Of a stretch of 64,000 bases of DNA, positions 34,858 to 42,948 are shown piece after piece; position 1 is the first letter of the stretch; the number at the start of each line of letters is the position of its first letter. A program made the position numbers and the translations under genes. The notes beneath the pieces were generated by a model that was not told where the DNA came from, ran no database searches, and worked only from the letters and a program-made list of their open reading frames with translations. The DNA is from Pseudomaricurvus alcaniphilus. Lineage in GTDB: Bacteria; Pseudomonadota; Gammaproteobacteria; Pseudomonadales; Cellvibrionaceae. The DNA is taken from assembly GCF_011440395.1 (NCBI RefSeq), contig NZ_JAAOIX010000009.1, positions 186,001 through 250,000 of the forward strand, in the 5' to 3' direction.

Positions 34858-37155
34858 TTAGAACTCATAGGTGAGGCTCAACTGCGCATTGCGACGATCC
34901 CCCAAATAGGTAAAGGCGCCACTGCGGTAAGCGGTCAGGTAGTAGTCCTTGTCGGTTACATTGCCCAGGTTCAGGCGAGTTGTCAGCTTGTCGCTAAAGG
35001 CGTAACTGGCGAACAGGTCGTAGACTGTGTAGCTGGGAACCCCCAGGTCTTCGTTGGCGGCACTGTCCGGCTGTCCGGTGTACACCGGGCTCGAGTAGTT
35101 GGCCGAGACACCGAAGGCAAACGCACTGCTGAGCTGGTAGCGCAACTGCAGGTAGGCGCTCTTATCGGCGAAATTGGCCAGCGTTTTACCGCGGGCATCG
35201 CTGGTCAACACCGGGTTGCCACTGCGATCGCTGGTCATATTGACGCCATCATTGTAGGACTCCAGCACTTCCGCATTCATCACCGAGGCTCCGAAATAGA
35301 CACTCAACTGCTCGGTAAGATTGCCCACCAGCGACACCTCCACCCCGTCGACGCGGTTTTTACCGGTATTCAAGGTGCCGGTGGTGGTGTAATCGGCGCC
35401 CTCCATAACGTCGTCCTTGGTCATTTGGAATACCGCCAGGGTGGCCAGCAACTTGTCGTCCAACAGGTTCCACTTGCTGCCGAGTTCGATATTTTCCGTT
35501 CTTTCCGGCTGGCTCTGGCCAAGGGTACTCACCTCGCCGCACAAGCCGCCGTAGCCACAGCTGCCACCCACATCGGATTCGCCGCCATTGATATTGGCCG
35601 AGGTGCTATAGCTCAGGTAGACATTGGCCACCGGGCTGATTTGGTAAACCACACCGACGTGACCGTTCCACAGCTCGTCGGAGTAGTCCCACTCGGAGGC
35701 AGTGCCACCGCTGGTGACCACGTTGTGATAATCAAAACTGTCGAGACGCAGACCGAGAAAAACACTCCACTGGTCATCCAGGGTAATGGTGTCCATCAAC
35801 GCCAGTGACCAGGTGTCGATATTGTAGTCGGAGTCCGCATCCCCCTTACTGATACTGCGCTGCATCAGATTGTGAAGATCACTGTAGTAGTTGCCATCAT
35901 CGTCGGCAATGCAGTAGCTGGTGCCGCAGTTAGGGGTGCCGTTGGCGGTGTAGTCATAGACTCCGTTCACCACATCGTGGCGAGTGTATTCGGCACTGAA
36001 CACCCACTGGTGCGCCTTGCCCCCCAGCTCTGTATCCCAATAGAGGTTGGTCTGGTTAGCGAGGTATTCCACCTCCTGCCAACCCTGGTGGGTACTGAGG
36101 GTGGTGCCGCGAGTACCGGTGACCACATAGCCGTTATCAGTGCTGCCGTAGCGGGTCGCGTTTTCCAGCCGCAGGTTATCGGCCAGTTGATAGCCGGCGC
36201 GCAGGGTAAAGGTTTCCACCTCGGAGTCGAGGAAGTCTTCACTCTGGCTGTATACCGGAATATCACGCACCGGCTTGCCGCTGCTGCTGTCGATATAGGA
36301 GCCCAAATCCGGCAGGTCGCTGGCCTCAAGAAAGTAGTAGTCAGCTACCAGGTCGAGTTTGTCCGTCGCCTGCCAGGCGCTGGACAGGGCGATACCGTTG
36401 CGCTCCCGTTCGGCAGGCTCGCGATCGGGCACCTCCTCGTAAGCGCTCAACACATTGGCCCGCAACGCCAGGTCCTCAGACAGCTTGATGTTGCTGTCCA
36501 GGGTCAGGCGGCGATAGGCATCGGTGCCAACGCCGGCCTCGACCTTGCTGAAGTTGTACTCCGTGCTGGCCTGTTTGGTAATGCTGTTGACCGCGCCACC
36601 GGTGGAACCGCGACCGGCAAAGGTGGAGCTGGGGCCCTTGGTGATTTCGATCTGTTCCACCGCAAAGCTTTCCCGAGTGGTCATGCCCGGATCGCGCAGA
36701 CCGTCGACAAACACATCACTGCGCGCCTCGTGGCCGCGAATCACATAGCGGTCACCAAAGGCGTTGCCGTTTTCACCGGTGCCCAGGGAAATCCCGGGCT
36801 GGGCCGCCAACACATCGCGCAGATCGCTCTTGCCGGAATCCTTGATCGCGGTCTGGGTCAACACCGTGATGGTCTGCGGTGTCTCGGCCAGCTCCTTGAC
36901 CCGACGCTTATCGCCTGACACCCGCGCCTTGTAAGGGGCACCCGGCTCGGCGTAGGGGTTGGTGTCGAGGGTGCGGTCCTCGATGCTCATGGTATCGAGC
37001 ATAATGGGCTCTTCTTCCTGCGCCAGCGCCGGGCTGCCAGAGAGGATACCGGTCAGGCTGAGCGCCAAAGCGCCGCGGTAAAACTGGCCACTGCCCGCCA
37101 GTTTTTGGGGGCTGCGCAAGGTGAGGGGCTGGGATAATTTGTTCTGCTCGGTCAT
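34858..37155 (-). CDS. TonB-dependent siderophore receptor (Fiu/PiuA-like)
   Basis: A 765-residue outer-membrane receptor starting at the ATG at 37155 (CAGGAGAA upstream). A signal peptide (about 18-46, ending PALAQEE) precedes a TonB box-like segment (EPIMLDTMSIED) and the plug (about 75-190: ELAETPQTITVLT, RDVLAAQPGISLGTGENGN, GDRYVIRGHEARSDVFVDGLRDPG, VEQIEITKGPSSTFAGRGSTGGAVN). The rest is the 22-strand barrel, ending in aromatic F (LSLTYEF), as outer-membrane barrels do. Neighbouring piuC points to catecholate-type ferric siderophores. It is the fifth gene of the Fur-controlled operon. Confidence 0.93.
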   Translation of the reverse strand: MTEQNKLSQPLTLRSPQKLAGSGQFYRGALALSLTGILSGSPALAQEEEPIMLDTMSIEDRTLDTNPYAEPGAPYKARVSGDKRRVKELAETPQTITVLTQTAIKDSGKSDLRDVLAAQPGISLGTGENGNAFGDRYVIRGHEARSDVFVDGLRDPGMTTRESFAVEQIEITKGPSSTFAGRGSTGGAVNSITKQASTEYNFSKVEAGVGTDAYRRLTLDSNIKLSEDLALRANVLSAYEEVPDREPAERERNGIALSSAWQATDKLDLVADYYFLEASDLPDLGSYIDSSSGKPVRDIPVYSQSEDFLDSEVETFTLRAGYQLADNLRLENATRYGSTDNGYVVTGTRGTTLSTHQGWQEVEYLANQTNLYWDTELGGKAHQWVFSAEYTRHDVVNGVYDYTANGTPNCGTSYCIADDDGNYYSDLHNLMQRSISKGDADSDYNIDTWSLALMDTITLDDQWSVFLGLRLDSFDYHNVVTSGGTASEWDYSDELWNGHVGVVYQISPVANVYLSYSTSANINGGESDVGGSCGYGGLCGEVSTLGQSQPERTENIELGSKWNLLDDKLLATLAVFQMTKDDVMEGADYTTTGTLNTGKNRVDGVEVSLVGNLTEQLSVYFGASVMNAEVLESYNDGVNMTSDRSGNPVLTSDARGKTLANFADKSAYLQLRYQLSSAFAFGVSANYSSPVYTGQPDSAANEDLGVPSYTVYDLFASYAFSDKLTTRLNLGNVTDKDYYLTAYRSGAFTYLGDRRNAQLSLTYEF

Positions 37156-37206
37156 GCTGTTCTCCTGCTGTTTCAACGTTAAAATTTGGCCTCTGTGTGC
37201 CGTTAA

Positions 37207-38178
37207 TCAATCAGTGCGCAAGGCGTACTCAATCGGAATCGCGAGGGTCAATTGCTCGCGCTTGAATTGTCGCGGCAGGGGCGGCAGGGGCTCCGCCGCC
37301 GCCAGCATTTGCAGCGCCGCCTGGTCCAGCAGTGGATAGCCGGAGCTGGTCTTTACTTTCGAATGCAGTACCTTGCCGGCGCGGTCAATGGCAAATTGAA
37401 TGACCACCGTGCCCTGCTGTTTTTTCTTTTTCACCGCGCCGGGATAGTCCTTGTGCTGGTTCAGCCAGGCCATCAACTCAGTAAAATAATCCTGCACACT
37501 GCCGGCCCGCCCGCCGCTGCTAACACTGCGGGCCGTGCCGCTGCCCTTGCGCAGTGCCGCCGAGGCCGGTTGCGGCGCCGCAGCGTTGGCTGGTCCGGTT
37601 GGGGACGCAGCAGCGGCCAATAATGCCTGCGGCTCCGCCGGTGACGCTGGCAGCAACTCATTAGGCCTGGGCGCTTCATTTACCGGCTCTTTTACCGACT
37701 CGTTTACCGATTCTGGCGGCAGCGCACCAGCGGCGGCCGCAGATAGCAGCGCTGCTTCTGGTATCGCTTTTGGTGCTGTATCTGGTGCTGCTTCTGATAC
37801 CGGGAATGGAGCAGGCAAGTCCGGCTGCACCGGGGGCGGGGCCTGGCTCAGCTCGCGCTGCAAAGGCGGGGCTGCTACCGGCCTGGCTGCATGGGTCTCA
37901 GTGTCAACAGGGGTCTCGGTTTCAACAGGGGCCTCGGTGCTAGCAGGCGCGCTTTGCTCCGTTGCCGGCTCAGACTCAGAAGCCACCCGCTCCGCCGAAT
38001 CGACATAGCTACCCAACATACCCAAACCCACTTCCACCCCGCCCTCACCGGCGCCACGAGCCCCCGCGGTGGCACTTGGCAGCAGCCACAAGCCGGCCAC
38101 ACCGAGGTGCACTGCGCCGGCCAGCAGAAGTGCCAGTAGCAACTGGCCGCAGCCAATGTCCGCCCGCTCCAGGCTCAT
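37207..38178 (-). CDS. tonB: TonB-family energy transducer
   Basis: A 323-residue TonB: one N-terminal transmembrane helix (about 12-33, [21 protein letters not shown]), a long Pro/Ala/Glu-rich periplasmic spacer (about 50-225), and a C-terminal TonB domain (about 235-323: [46 protein letters not shown]). It transmits proton-motive force to the receptor downstream. The ATG at 38178 forms an ATGA overlap with the preceding exbD; longer starts would bury the signal anchor. Short imperfect codon repeats (ESVKEPVNE type) lie in the spacer. Confidence 0.9.
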   Translation of the reverse strand: MSLERADIGCGQLLLALLLAGAVHLGVAGLWLLPSATAGARGAGEGGVEVGLGMLGSYVDSAERVASESEPATEQSAPASTEAPVETETPVDTETHAARPVAAPPLQRELSQAPPPVQPDLPAPFPVSEAAPDTAPKAIPEAALLSAAAAGALPPESVNESVKEPVNEAPRPNELLPASPAEPQALLAAAASPTGPANAAAPQPASAALRKGSGTARSVSSGGRAGSVQDYFTELMAWLNQHKDYPGAVKKKKQQGTVVIQFAIDRAGKVLHSKVKTSSGYPLLDQAALQMLAAAEPLPPLPRQFKREQLTLAIPIEYALRTD

Positions 38179-38615
38179 CGACCGGCACCCGAACTCTCGA
38201 CCACCAGCTGCAAGCCGGCGAGGCCGGCACTGCGCAAAATTGGTAACAGCGGGTCCAGGCTCGCGGCCGGCAAATTGGCATCGGCTTGCAACACCAGCGT
38301 CTGGTCGGCAGCAATTCCGGCACCGCGCAATGCCTCCAGCGTCAATTCCGGCAACAACTGGCCATCCAGCCACAGGCTGTGGTCCGCCCCCAGCAGCAGT
38401 GTATGGTCGCCCTCTGCCAGCGGCTGTTGGACGGCGCTGTCCGGGGCGTCAAATGCGGCACTCGGCGGCGCTGCCAGCTGGCCCGCCACCATAAAGAACA
38501 CCAGCAGCAGGAAGACGATATTGATCAGCGGAATCATGCCGTCGTCGGCGTTGCTGCGGGGCCTCGCCGTCGGCTCAAGCAACTGGCCGGAAAACCGCCT
38601 GGTATTAATCGACAT
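38175..38615 (-). CDS. exbD: ExbD-like protein, second copy, with TM Asp replaced by Asn
   Basis: A 146-residue ExbD/TolR-family protein with one N-terminal transmembrane helix ([19 protein letters not shown]) and a periplasmic domain to residue 146. The usual PLIDxxF aspartate, needed for proton use in E. coli ExbD, is Asn here (PLIN), whereas the first copy upstream keeps Asp. The ATG at 38615 lies inside the end of the first exbD and gives the normal family length. It probably makes a mixed ExbD dimer within the ExbB pentamer; whether it contributes to proton flow is open. Its stop overlaps the tonB start. Confidence 0.87.
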   Translation of the reverse strand: MSINTRRFSGQLLEPTARPRSNADDGMIPLINIVFLLLVFFMVAGQLAAPPSAAFDAPDSAVQQPLAEGDHTLLLGADHSLWLDGQLLPELTLEALRGAGIAADQTLVLQADANLPAASLDPLLPILRSAGLAGLQLVVESSGAGR

Positions 38616-39054
38616 GGGCAGCCCCCCTGTCTCGTGAGGGAACCAGATCCAACTTCTGCAAGCCCGATTGCTGCAAGTGTTCGATGCCACTCACCAAACC
38701 CTGCAGCGTCAGTCCATCCCCGGCACTCACCAGCACCCTGGCATCGCGCTGTAGAAGCTCTTCCAGCACGAGCTCAAACCTATGGTCCTGCCTCCGGTAT
38801 TCCTGCTCATGCAGACGCCAGCGATCGCCGGGCAGTACTTCCACCAGCACTGGCGCCTCAGTTACGATCGAAGGAGCTGCCGCAGCGCCCCCCGAGATAT
38901 TGAAATCAAGACTGTGGTAGCGGGCAAAACTCGTGGTCAACATAAAAAACAGCAACAAAATAAACACCACATCAATGAGAGGTGTAAGGCTGACCGCCAC
39001 GGGCCGGCGCCGGCCGGATGCAGCCAGAGATTCAAACAGCGCAACAGAATTCAT
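38605..39054 (-). CDS. exbD: ExbD, biopolymer transport proton-channel subunit
   Basis: A 149-residue ExbD/TolR protein with short cytoplasmic N-terminus, transmembrane helix with the conserved aspartate (SLTPLIDVVFILLLFFML) and a periplasmic domain of about 100 residues. With ExbB it forms the motor that energises TonB. It lies 21 bases after exbB and overlaps the second exbD by 11 bases, so the complex is coexpressed. Confidence 0.93.
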   Translation of the reverse strand: MNSVALFESLAASGRRRPVAVSLTPLIDVVFILLLFFMLTTSFARYHSLDFNISGGAAAAPSIVTEAPVLVEVLPGDRWRLHEQEYRRQDHRFELVLEELLQRDARVLVSAGDGLTLQGLVSGIEHLQQSGLQKLDLVPSRDRGAAHVD

Positions 39055-39075
39055 GACCGGGTCTCTCTGTCGGGC

Positions 39076-39873
39076 TCAGGAAATCGCCCGCGGGTAACAG
39101 CGCGGATTCTCACCGGCACTCTCACCGGCAGTCTCACCGGCACTCTCACCGGCAGTCTCACCTGCAGTCTCACCCGCCGCCTCTATCGCCCACAGCGCCC
39201 CCAGGCTGTCGCCCATCTGCTGGCCGCAGACCTCCACCTGGCGGTCAAACCAGTTGTGCAACAGAGTCGCCGGTATCGCCACCAGCAACCCCACCGCGGT
39301 GGTCAGCAAAGCCTGCCAGATACCCCCGGACAACAGCGCCGGGTCGACGTTTTTACCCGCCGCCTCCAACGCCTGGAAAGCTTCGATCATGCCCAGTACC
39401 GTGCCCAGCAAACCAATCAGCGGTGCCAGCGCGGCGATAACCTCGAGCGGCCGCAAGTAAGTGCGCAACAGCGCCAACTGCGCCAGGGCCAGACGGTTGA
39501 GCTCATCCACCAGCGGCTGGCCTCGCAGCTTGCCTGCCAACAATAGCGTCAAGGCCTGGTCCAGCAGCCGCAGGCGCGGATGCCGGGCCCCTGCCAGCAA
39601 GCGGCGCGCCTGCTCAAATTCCCTCTGGCGCCAATGCGCCAGACCAGCGGCGGCGCGCCGGGTCGACCTGCGTGAATACAGGCCGCAACGGGCAAACTGC
39701 CAGATTTTCACCAGCGCCAGGCCACTGACCAGCACCGACAACAACGCCAGCAGCAAAACAATAGGCCCGCCACTGCTGGCCAATGCCAACGCTTCAGACC
39801 ATGCCTGGGCCGCGGCCCCAGGCATGGGAGCTAACAGGCCGGCGGCCGAATCCAGTTGGGTTGGGGTGGACAT
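39076..39873 (-). CDS. exbB: ExbB, MotA/TolQ/ExbB proton channel
   Basis: A 265-residue membrane protein beginning at the ATG at 39873 (AAGG upstream). Three membrane helices occur, at about 33-60, 140-165 and 190-215, with the family core PLIGLLGTVLGMIEAF and ALLTTAVGLLVAIPATLLHNW. The C-terminus carries an unusual run of four-residue repeats (AGETAGES) coded by 12-bp units at 39110-39175. It is the first gene of the operon, directly behind a Fur-box-like site. Confidence 0.92.
   Translation of the reverse strand: MSTPTQLDSAAGLLAPMPGAAAQAWSEALALASSGGPIVLLLALLSVLVSGLALVKIWQFARCGLYSRRSTRRAAAGLAHWRQREFEQARRLLAGARHPRLRLLDQALTLLLAGKLRGQPLVDELNRLALAQLALLRTYLRPLEVIAALAPLIGLLGTVLGMIEAFQALEAAGKNVDPALLSGGIWQALLTTAVGLLVAIPATLLHNWFDRQVEVCGQQMGDSLGALWAIEAAGETAGETAGESAGETAGESAGENPRCYPRAIS
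39110..39175. repeat. 12-bp coding repeats at the exbB 3' end
   Basis: Five to six units alternating GGCACTCTCACC and GGCAGTCTCACC, encoding AGES/AGET repeats at the ExbB C-terminus. Confidence 0.8.
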
Positions 39874-39896
39874 GCTCAAACCTTCTAAATGCAATT

Positions 39897-39915
39897 GATT
39901 CTCATAATCATTATA
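39897..39915. promoter_or_regulatory. Fur box upstream of the exb-ton operon
   Basis: GATTCTCATAATCATTATA matches the Fur consensus GATAATGATAATCATTATC at 14-15 of 19 positions. It lies 24 bases upstream of the exbB start and 36 bases upstream of the divergent lysR, so iron-loaded Fur could repress both. Confidence 0.75.
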
Positions 39916-39950
39916 TATACTATTTGCGCCGAATTAAGAGGGCTTCACTC

Positions 39951-40979
39951 ATGGATGGTATGAACAAACGCGAAATCAACCTTGGCACCAGGCAATTGCA
40001 GCTGCTGCTCACAGTATTGGAAGAGGGAACCATCACCCGCGCAGCGGACAAGCTGGGAATCAGCCAGTCGGCGGTAAGTCACGCACTGGAGAAATTGCGC
40101 GATGAACTGGGGGACCCGCTCTTTGTCAGGGCCGGCCGCTCGATCGTAGCGACGGATTACGCGCGCAGAATAAAGCCGAACATCGAACAAGCACTGCAAC
40201 TGCTGGAAGGAATCACCGCCGCTCACAGCCTTGAACCGGGCCGCTACGCCAGCGAGATCGTCATAGCCGCCAACGATTACAGCCGCGACCTTCTATTGCC
40301 CGGGGTGCTGGCAAGCCTCCGCCAGCAGGCGCCGCAAGCCAGCCTGCGCATCGTCGACTGTCCCCCACAACCCTCCATCCTGCTGCGCCAGAATGCCGCC
40401 CTGTTAGCACTGAGCCTGCACCCCGCAACACCGACCGACATTATCAGCGAACCACTATTAACACTGCAGCAAGGCCTGTTCTACGATCCCCACTGCCGCC
40501 CTCCCGCCACCACAGCCGCCGAGATCCTCGACGCCGAATTTGTTGCCACGGCACTGCAAACAGATAACCCAAACCACCGCCTGACATTGCCACTGCCGGG
40601 AGCCCCCACAATCAAGCCAACCGTGGTAGTGCAGAGCCCCACCGCAGCGGCAGCGTTCGTGCGCAACAGCGCCCGGCTCGCCCTGCTGCCAATCGGCCTC
40701 TGCCAATCGGTAATCCAGGGCTTGAGCCTGTTGCCATTGGGGGCGAACGCCGAGCCGCTGCAGTTACACATGTGCTGGCACAACCAATTGCAGCAAAGCC
40801 CTCTGGGCCAATGGCTGCGCAATATCGTCCGCGAGGTGGCCCGCAAACAGGCACGGGTTGGAATGGACGCTGGTGATGGGATTGGGTCGGTTGTAGAGGT
40901 TGGGCCTTCTAATGGCGTCGAGCCTGATGACCCAGAAAGAATTGCGACTGGAGTTAAAGTTACCGCTGCACCACCTTAA
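39951..40979 (+). CDS. LysR-family transcriptional regulator
   Basis: A 342-residue LTTR. The winged helix-turn-helix is at residues 10-70 (LGTRQLQLLLTVLEEGTITRAADKLGISQSAVSHALEKLRDELGDPLFVR in pieces), followed by an effector domain (about 95-300). The C-terminus has a 30-residue extension (from about 308) not needed by the family. The ATG at 39951 has GAGGG eight bases upstream; the longer frame from 39783 runs into exbB on the other strand. It is divergent from the exb-ton operon with a shared Fur box between them, so it probably regulates that operon; its inducer is unknown. Confidence 0.88.
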   Translation: MDGMNKREINLGTRQLQLLLTVLEEGTITRAADKLGISQSAVSHALEKLRDELGDPLFVRAGRSIVATDYARRIKPNIEQALQLLEGITAAHSLEPGRYASEIVIAANDYSRDLLLPGVLASLRQQAPQASLRIVDCPPQPSILLRQNAALLALSLHPATPTDIISEPLLTLQQGLFYDPHCRPPATTAAEILDAEFVATALQTDNPNHRLTLPLPGAPTIKPTVVVQSPTAAAAFVRNSARLALLPIGLCQSVIQGLSLLPLGANAEPLQLHMCWHNQLQQSPLGQWLRNIVREVARKQARVGMDAGDGIGSVVEVGPSNGVEPDDPERIATGVKVTAAPP

Positions 40980-41080
40980 TATTTGCAAGGCGTTCGCGCT
41001 GACCAAAACAGCAATGCACAAAAGCACTCACAAATTTTCCTAAATACCTCTAACACTAAAATTCTTAAAGCTGGCGCGAA

Positions 41081-41199
41081 GGTAGGTCTGGCTTCGGGTG
41101 CTTGCTTTCAAGACCCTCGACAGCATGGATGCTGTCGTGGAGCCCCCAGGGATGGGTCAACGGCGAGTCTTGAAAGCAAGCACCCGGAGCCAGGCCGGG
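41081..41199. repeat. Nested palindromic intergenic element, copy 2
   Basis: About 119 bp, inverted relative to copy 1 at 4602. Ends GGTAGGTCTGGCTTC and GAGCCAGGCCGGG, arms with TTGCTTTCAAGAC/GTCTTGAAAGCAA, inner palindrome GACAGCATGGATGCTGTC, then GGAGCCCCCAGGGATGGG. Remaining DNA at 40980-41080 shows nothing else. Confidence 0.87.
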
Positions 41200-41304
41200 T
41201 TAAAACCAAAACCAGACCGGGTTAAAACCAAAACCAAACCGGATTAAAACCGAAACCAGGCCGGGTTAAAACCAAAACCAAACCGGGTTAAAACCGAATC
41301 CAGG
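41195..41304. repeat. 22-bp tandem repeat, five units
   Basis: Five contiguous 22-base units of CCGGGTTAAAACCAAAACCA plus two variable bases; the first shares its CCGGG with the outer end of the palindromic element. A partial sixth unit (CCTGGGTTT) follows. Noncoding. Confidence 0.92.
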
Positions 41305-41341
41305 CCTGGGTTTAATCGCAATAACTGGCGGAAAACCACAT

Positions 41342-41935
41342 TCAGGGCGACAGCTTCCCCGCCAACACTTCCCCCAATGCAAATTCATCCAACAGCGCTT
41401 TTACCCCCGGTTTGTGCTGCGCAATTTCTGCTCCGGTCAGGCCGTCCAACTCATGGGGAAACACCAGCCAGCGATCGGTTTCATGCAAATAGAAGTGCGG
41501 CCGAAAGTCCGTCCGGTTGTTGGCCGGCTTAAACCACGGCGTGGCGATGCGAATATCCAGCGGCGCTGCAGCGGCAGCTTTATCCTGCAGCGCCTGCAAA
41601 ACAGCGGCGAGACTTAAACCGGTATCGAACACATCATCCACCAGCAATACCGAGTGGGCGCGACTGACATTGTCCACCAGATATTCGAGCCCGTGCACCC
41701 GCACCTGCTTGTCCCGCGTCGCAATACCACTATAGGATGAAGTTCGAATGGCAATATGATCGGTGCTGATGCCGCACACCTGCAGAATCTCCTGCACCGC
41801 AATCCCCACCGGCGTGCCACCGCGCCAGACCCCGACAATAAAATCCGGCCGAAAGCCGCTGCGAACGATATCCAGCCCCAGCCGGAAAGAGTCTTGTAAC
41901 AACTCATTGGCGCTGATGTAGTGCTTCTCACCCAT
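41342..41935 (-). CDS. Phosphoribosyltransferase (hypoxanthine/xanthine type)
   Basis: A 197-residue type I PRTase. The PRPP loop is VLLVDDVFDTGLSLAAVL, and the N-terminal FIVGVWRGGTPVG holds the PPi loop; the hood has KPANNRTDFRPHFYLHETDRWLVFPHEL, a W/VFPHE end seen in xanthine-guanine and related hypoxanthine PRTases. It should salvage a purine base with PRPP in the cytoplasm. The exact base is not decidable from the sequence. It is isolated between a tandem-repeat region and a small divergent gene. Confidence 0.87.
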   Translation of the reverse strand: MGEKHYISANELLQDSFRLGLDIVRSGFRPDFIVGVWRGGTPVGIAVQEILQVCGISTDHIAIRTSSYSGIATRDKQVRVHGLEYLVDNVSRAHSVLLVDDVFDTGLSLAAVLQALQDKAAAAAPLDIRIATPWFKPANNRTDFRPHFYLHETDRWLVFPHELDGLTGAEIAQHKPGVKALLDEFALGEVLAGKLSP

Positions 41936-42031
41936 GAAATAGCGGCCTGCCTGCCCTGTGAAGACTTGAAATCACCATTCTGTCACCGGAAAATAACCAG
42001 CTAGACGGAAAAGTACTGCATAATAGCAGGC

Positions 42032-42050
42032 TTGCCAGGAATGCTGGCAA
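42032..42050. promoter_or_regulatory. Inverted repeat ahead of a small gene
   Basis: TTGCCAG-GAATG-CTGGCAA, a perfect 7-bp dyad 21 bases upstream of the ATG at 42071. CATAAT lies just before it. Could be an operator or leader hairpin; position only. Confidence 0.3.
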
Positions 42051-42070
42051 AAACCCAATCATCAGGCGCT

Positions 42071-42397
42071 ATGAAACCAATCAAGACCAAGGCACAAATC
42101 AGGGCTGAAATAGACCACCAGGTCGACGACTTCCTGGCCAAAGGCGGGGCTGTCAGCCAATTTCGCCAGGGCGAGAGTGGGCGCGAAAACAATTCCCAAC
42201 TGGCAAAGCCGCCCCATTTGGAACGCAATGAGCAAACCCGCACCCCGGTAATGTCGGAGATCAAGGCCATCGAAGCGCGCCGGCAAAAACCAAAAACCAC
42301 CACCGTCAAAAAGACCAGGCGCCGCAACGGCGAAGAAAAGAAAGCACTGTTGGTCGACGACTTTGGCGAACCGCTGCGCTGGGTACCGAAATCCTGA
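42071..42397 (+). CDS. Small basic protein, function unknown
   Basis: A 108-residue protein starting MKPIKTKAQIRAEIDHQV, then DDFLAKGGAVSQFRQGESG, a polar middle and a C-terminal basic patch (KKTRRRNGEEKK) ending DDFGEPLRWVPKS. The front helix followed by FLxKGG resembles small conserved proteins found in pseudomonads, but I cannot name the family. The ATG at 42071 is chosen because the family-like motif starts there; an in-frame ATG at 42032 falls in the inverted repeat. No catalytic features; nucleic-acid binding is possible from the charge. Confidence 0.7.
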   Translation: MKPIKTKAQIRAEIDHQVDDFLAKGGAVSQFRQGESGRENNSQLAKPPHLERNEQTRTPVMSEIKAIEARRQKPKTTTVKKTRRRNGEEKKALLVDDFGEPLRWVPKS

Positions 42398-42447
42398 AGC
42401 GACGCGCCCCTAAAGCGAAGCGATCCTAAACTGGCGCGCTGCCCGGC

Positions 42448-42675
42448 TTAAACCACACCGTGCTCCAGCGCGATCCAATAGCTCACCGCACTCAAGCCCA
42501 CTAACACCAGCCAGATCACCAGGAACAAGCGCCAGACCCGAAACGGGGCGCGCTCAACCTGATTGACTCCGGAGCCGATAACCTTGTCGACCCGGGCCTG
42601 GTCCTCGGGCGACAACTGATTGCCAGACTCGCAATGTTCAGACTTGTAATGTTCAGATCCGGGATGTGCAGACAC
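42448..42675 (-). CDS. DUF3094-family single-pass membrane protein
   Basis: A 75-residue protein from a GTG start. Residues 20-50 (LSPEDQARVDKVIGSGVNQVERAPFRVWRL) match the DUF3094 signature, followed by one transmembrane helix (about 49-68). The first 18 residues are a repeat-derived extension (GSEHYKSEHCES) from three 15-bp units (ATGTTCAGACTTGTA type). Function is unknown; it is an inner-membrane protein. Confidence 0.78.
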   Translation of the reverse strand: MSAHPGSEHYKSEHCESGNQLSPEDQARVDKVIGSGVNQVERAPFRVWRLFLVIWLVLVGLSAVSYWIALEHGVV

Positions 42676-42790
42676 GCCTCTACTCTCTCGCTGGGGTTAG
42701 GATGGACGGGCGATCACTGTAGCGCAAATAGTTGCCCATCACCATCCGCCTCATGGATTGGCTGCTCGGGGTATTACCCGCTGCCCGCCC

Positions 42791-42817
42791 GTAGGTTCGA
42801 TTCCTCAGCTCAGACCA
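42791..42817 (+). other. tRNA 3'-end-like fragment
   Basis: GTAGGTTCGATTCCTC followed by AGCTCAGACCA contains an exact B-box-like GGTTCGATTCC and ends ACCA, but the T stem pairs at only three of five positions and no matching 5' acceptor, D arm or anticodon arm lies upstream. At most a remnant, such as an old attachment site. Confidence 0.2.
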
Positions 42818-42948
42818 AGGTTCGACGGTTTATTGTGAGCGGATTTCCGCAATTACCGGTAAGACGCGGGGCACCATCCGCTTCGGACGAGAAAGGCTAG
42901 CAAGGGAAAAGGGCAGCACCAGGGATAAGGGCAGCACCGGCGCCAGAT

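Noticed and set aside
42715-42817. Complete tRNA or selenocysteine tRNA
   Set aside because: No acceptor complement, D arm or anticodon arm can be folded upstream of the T-loop-like sequence.
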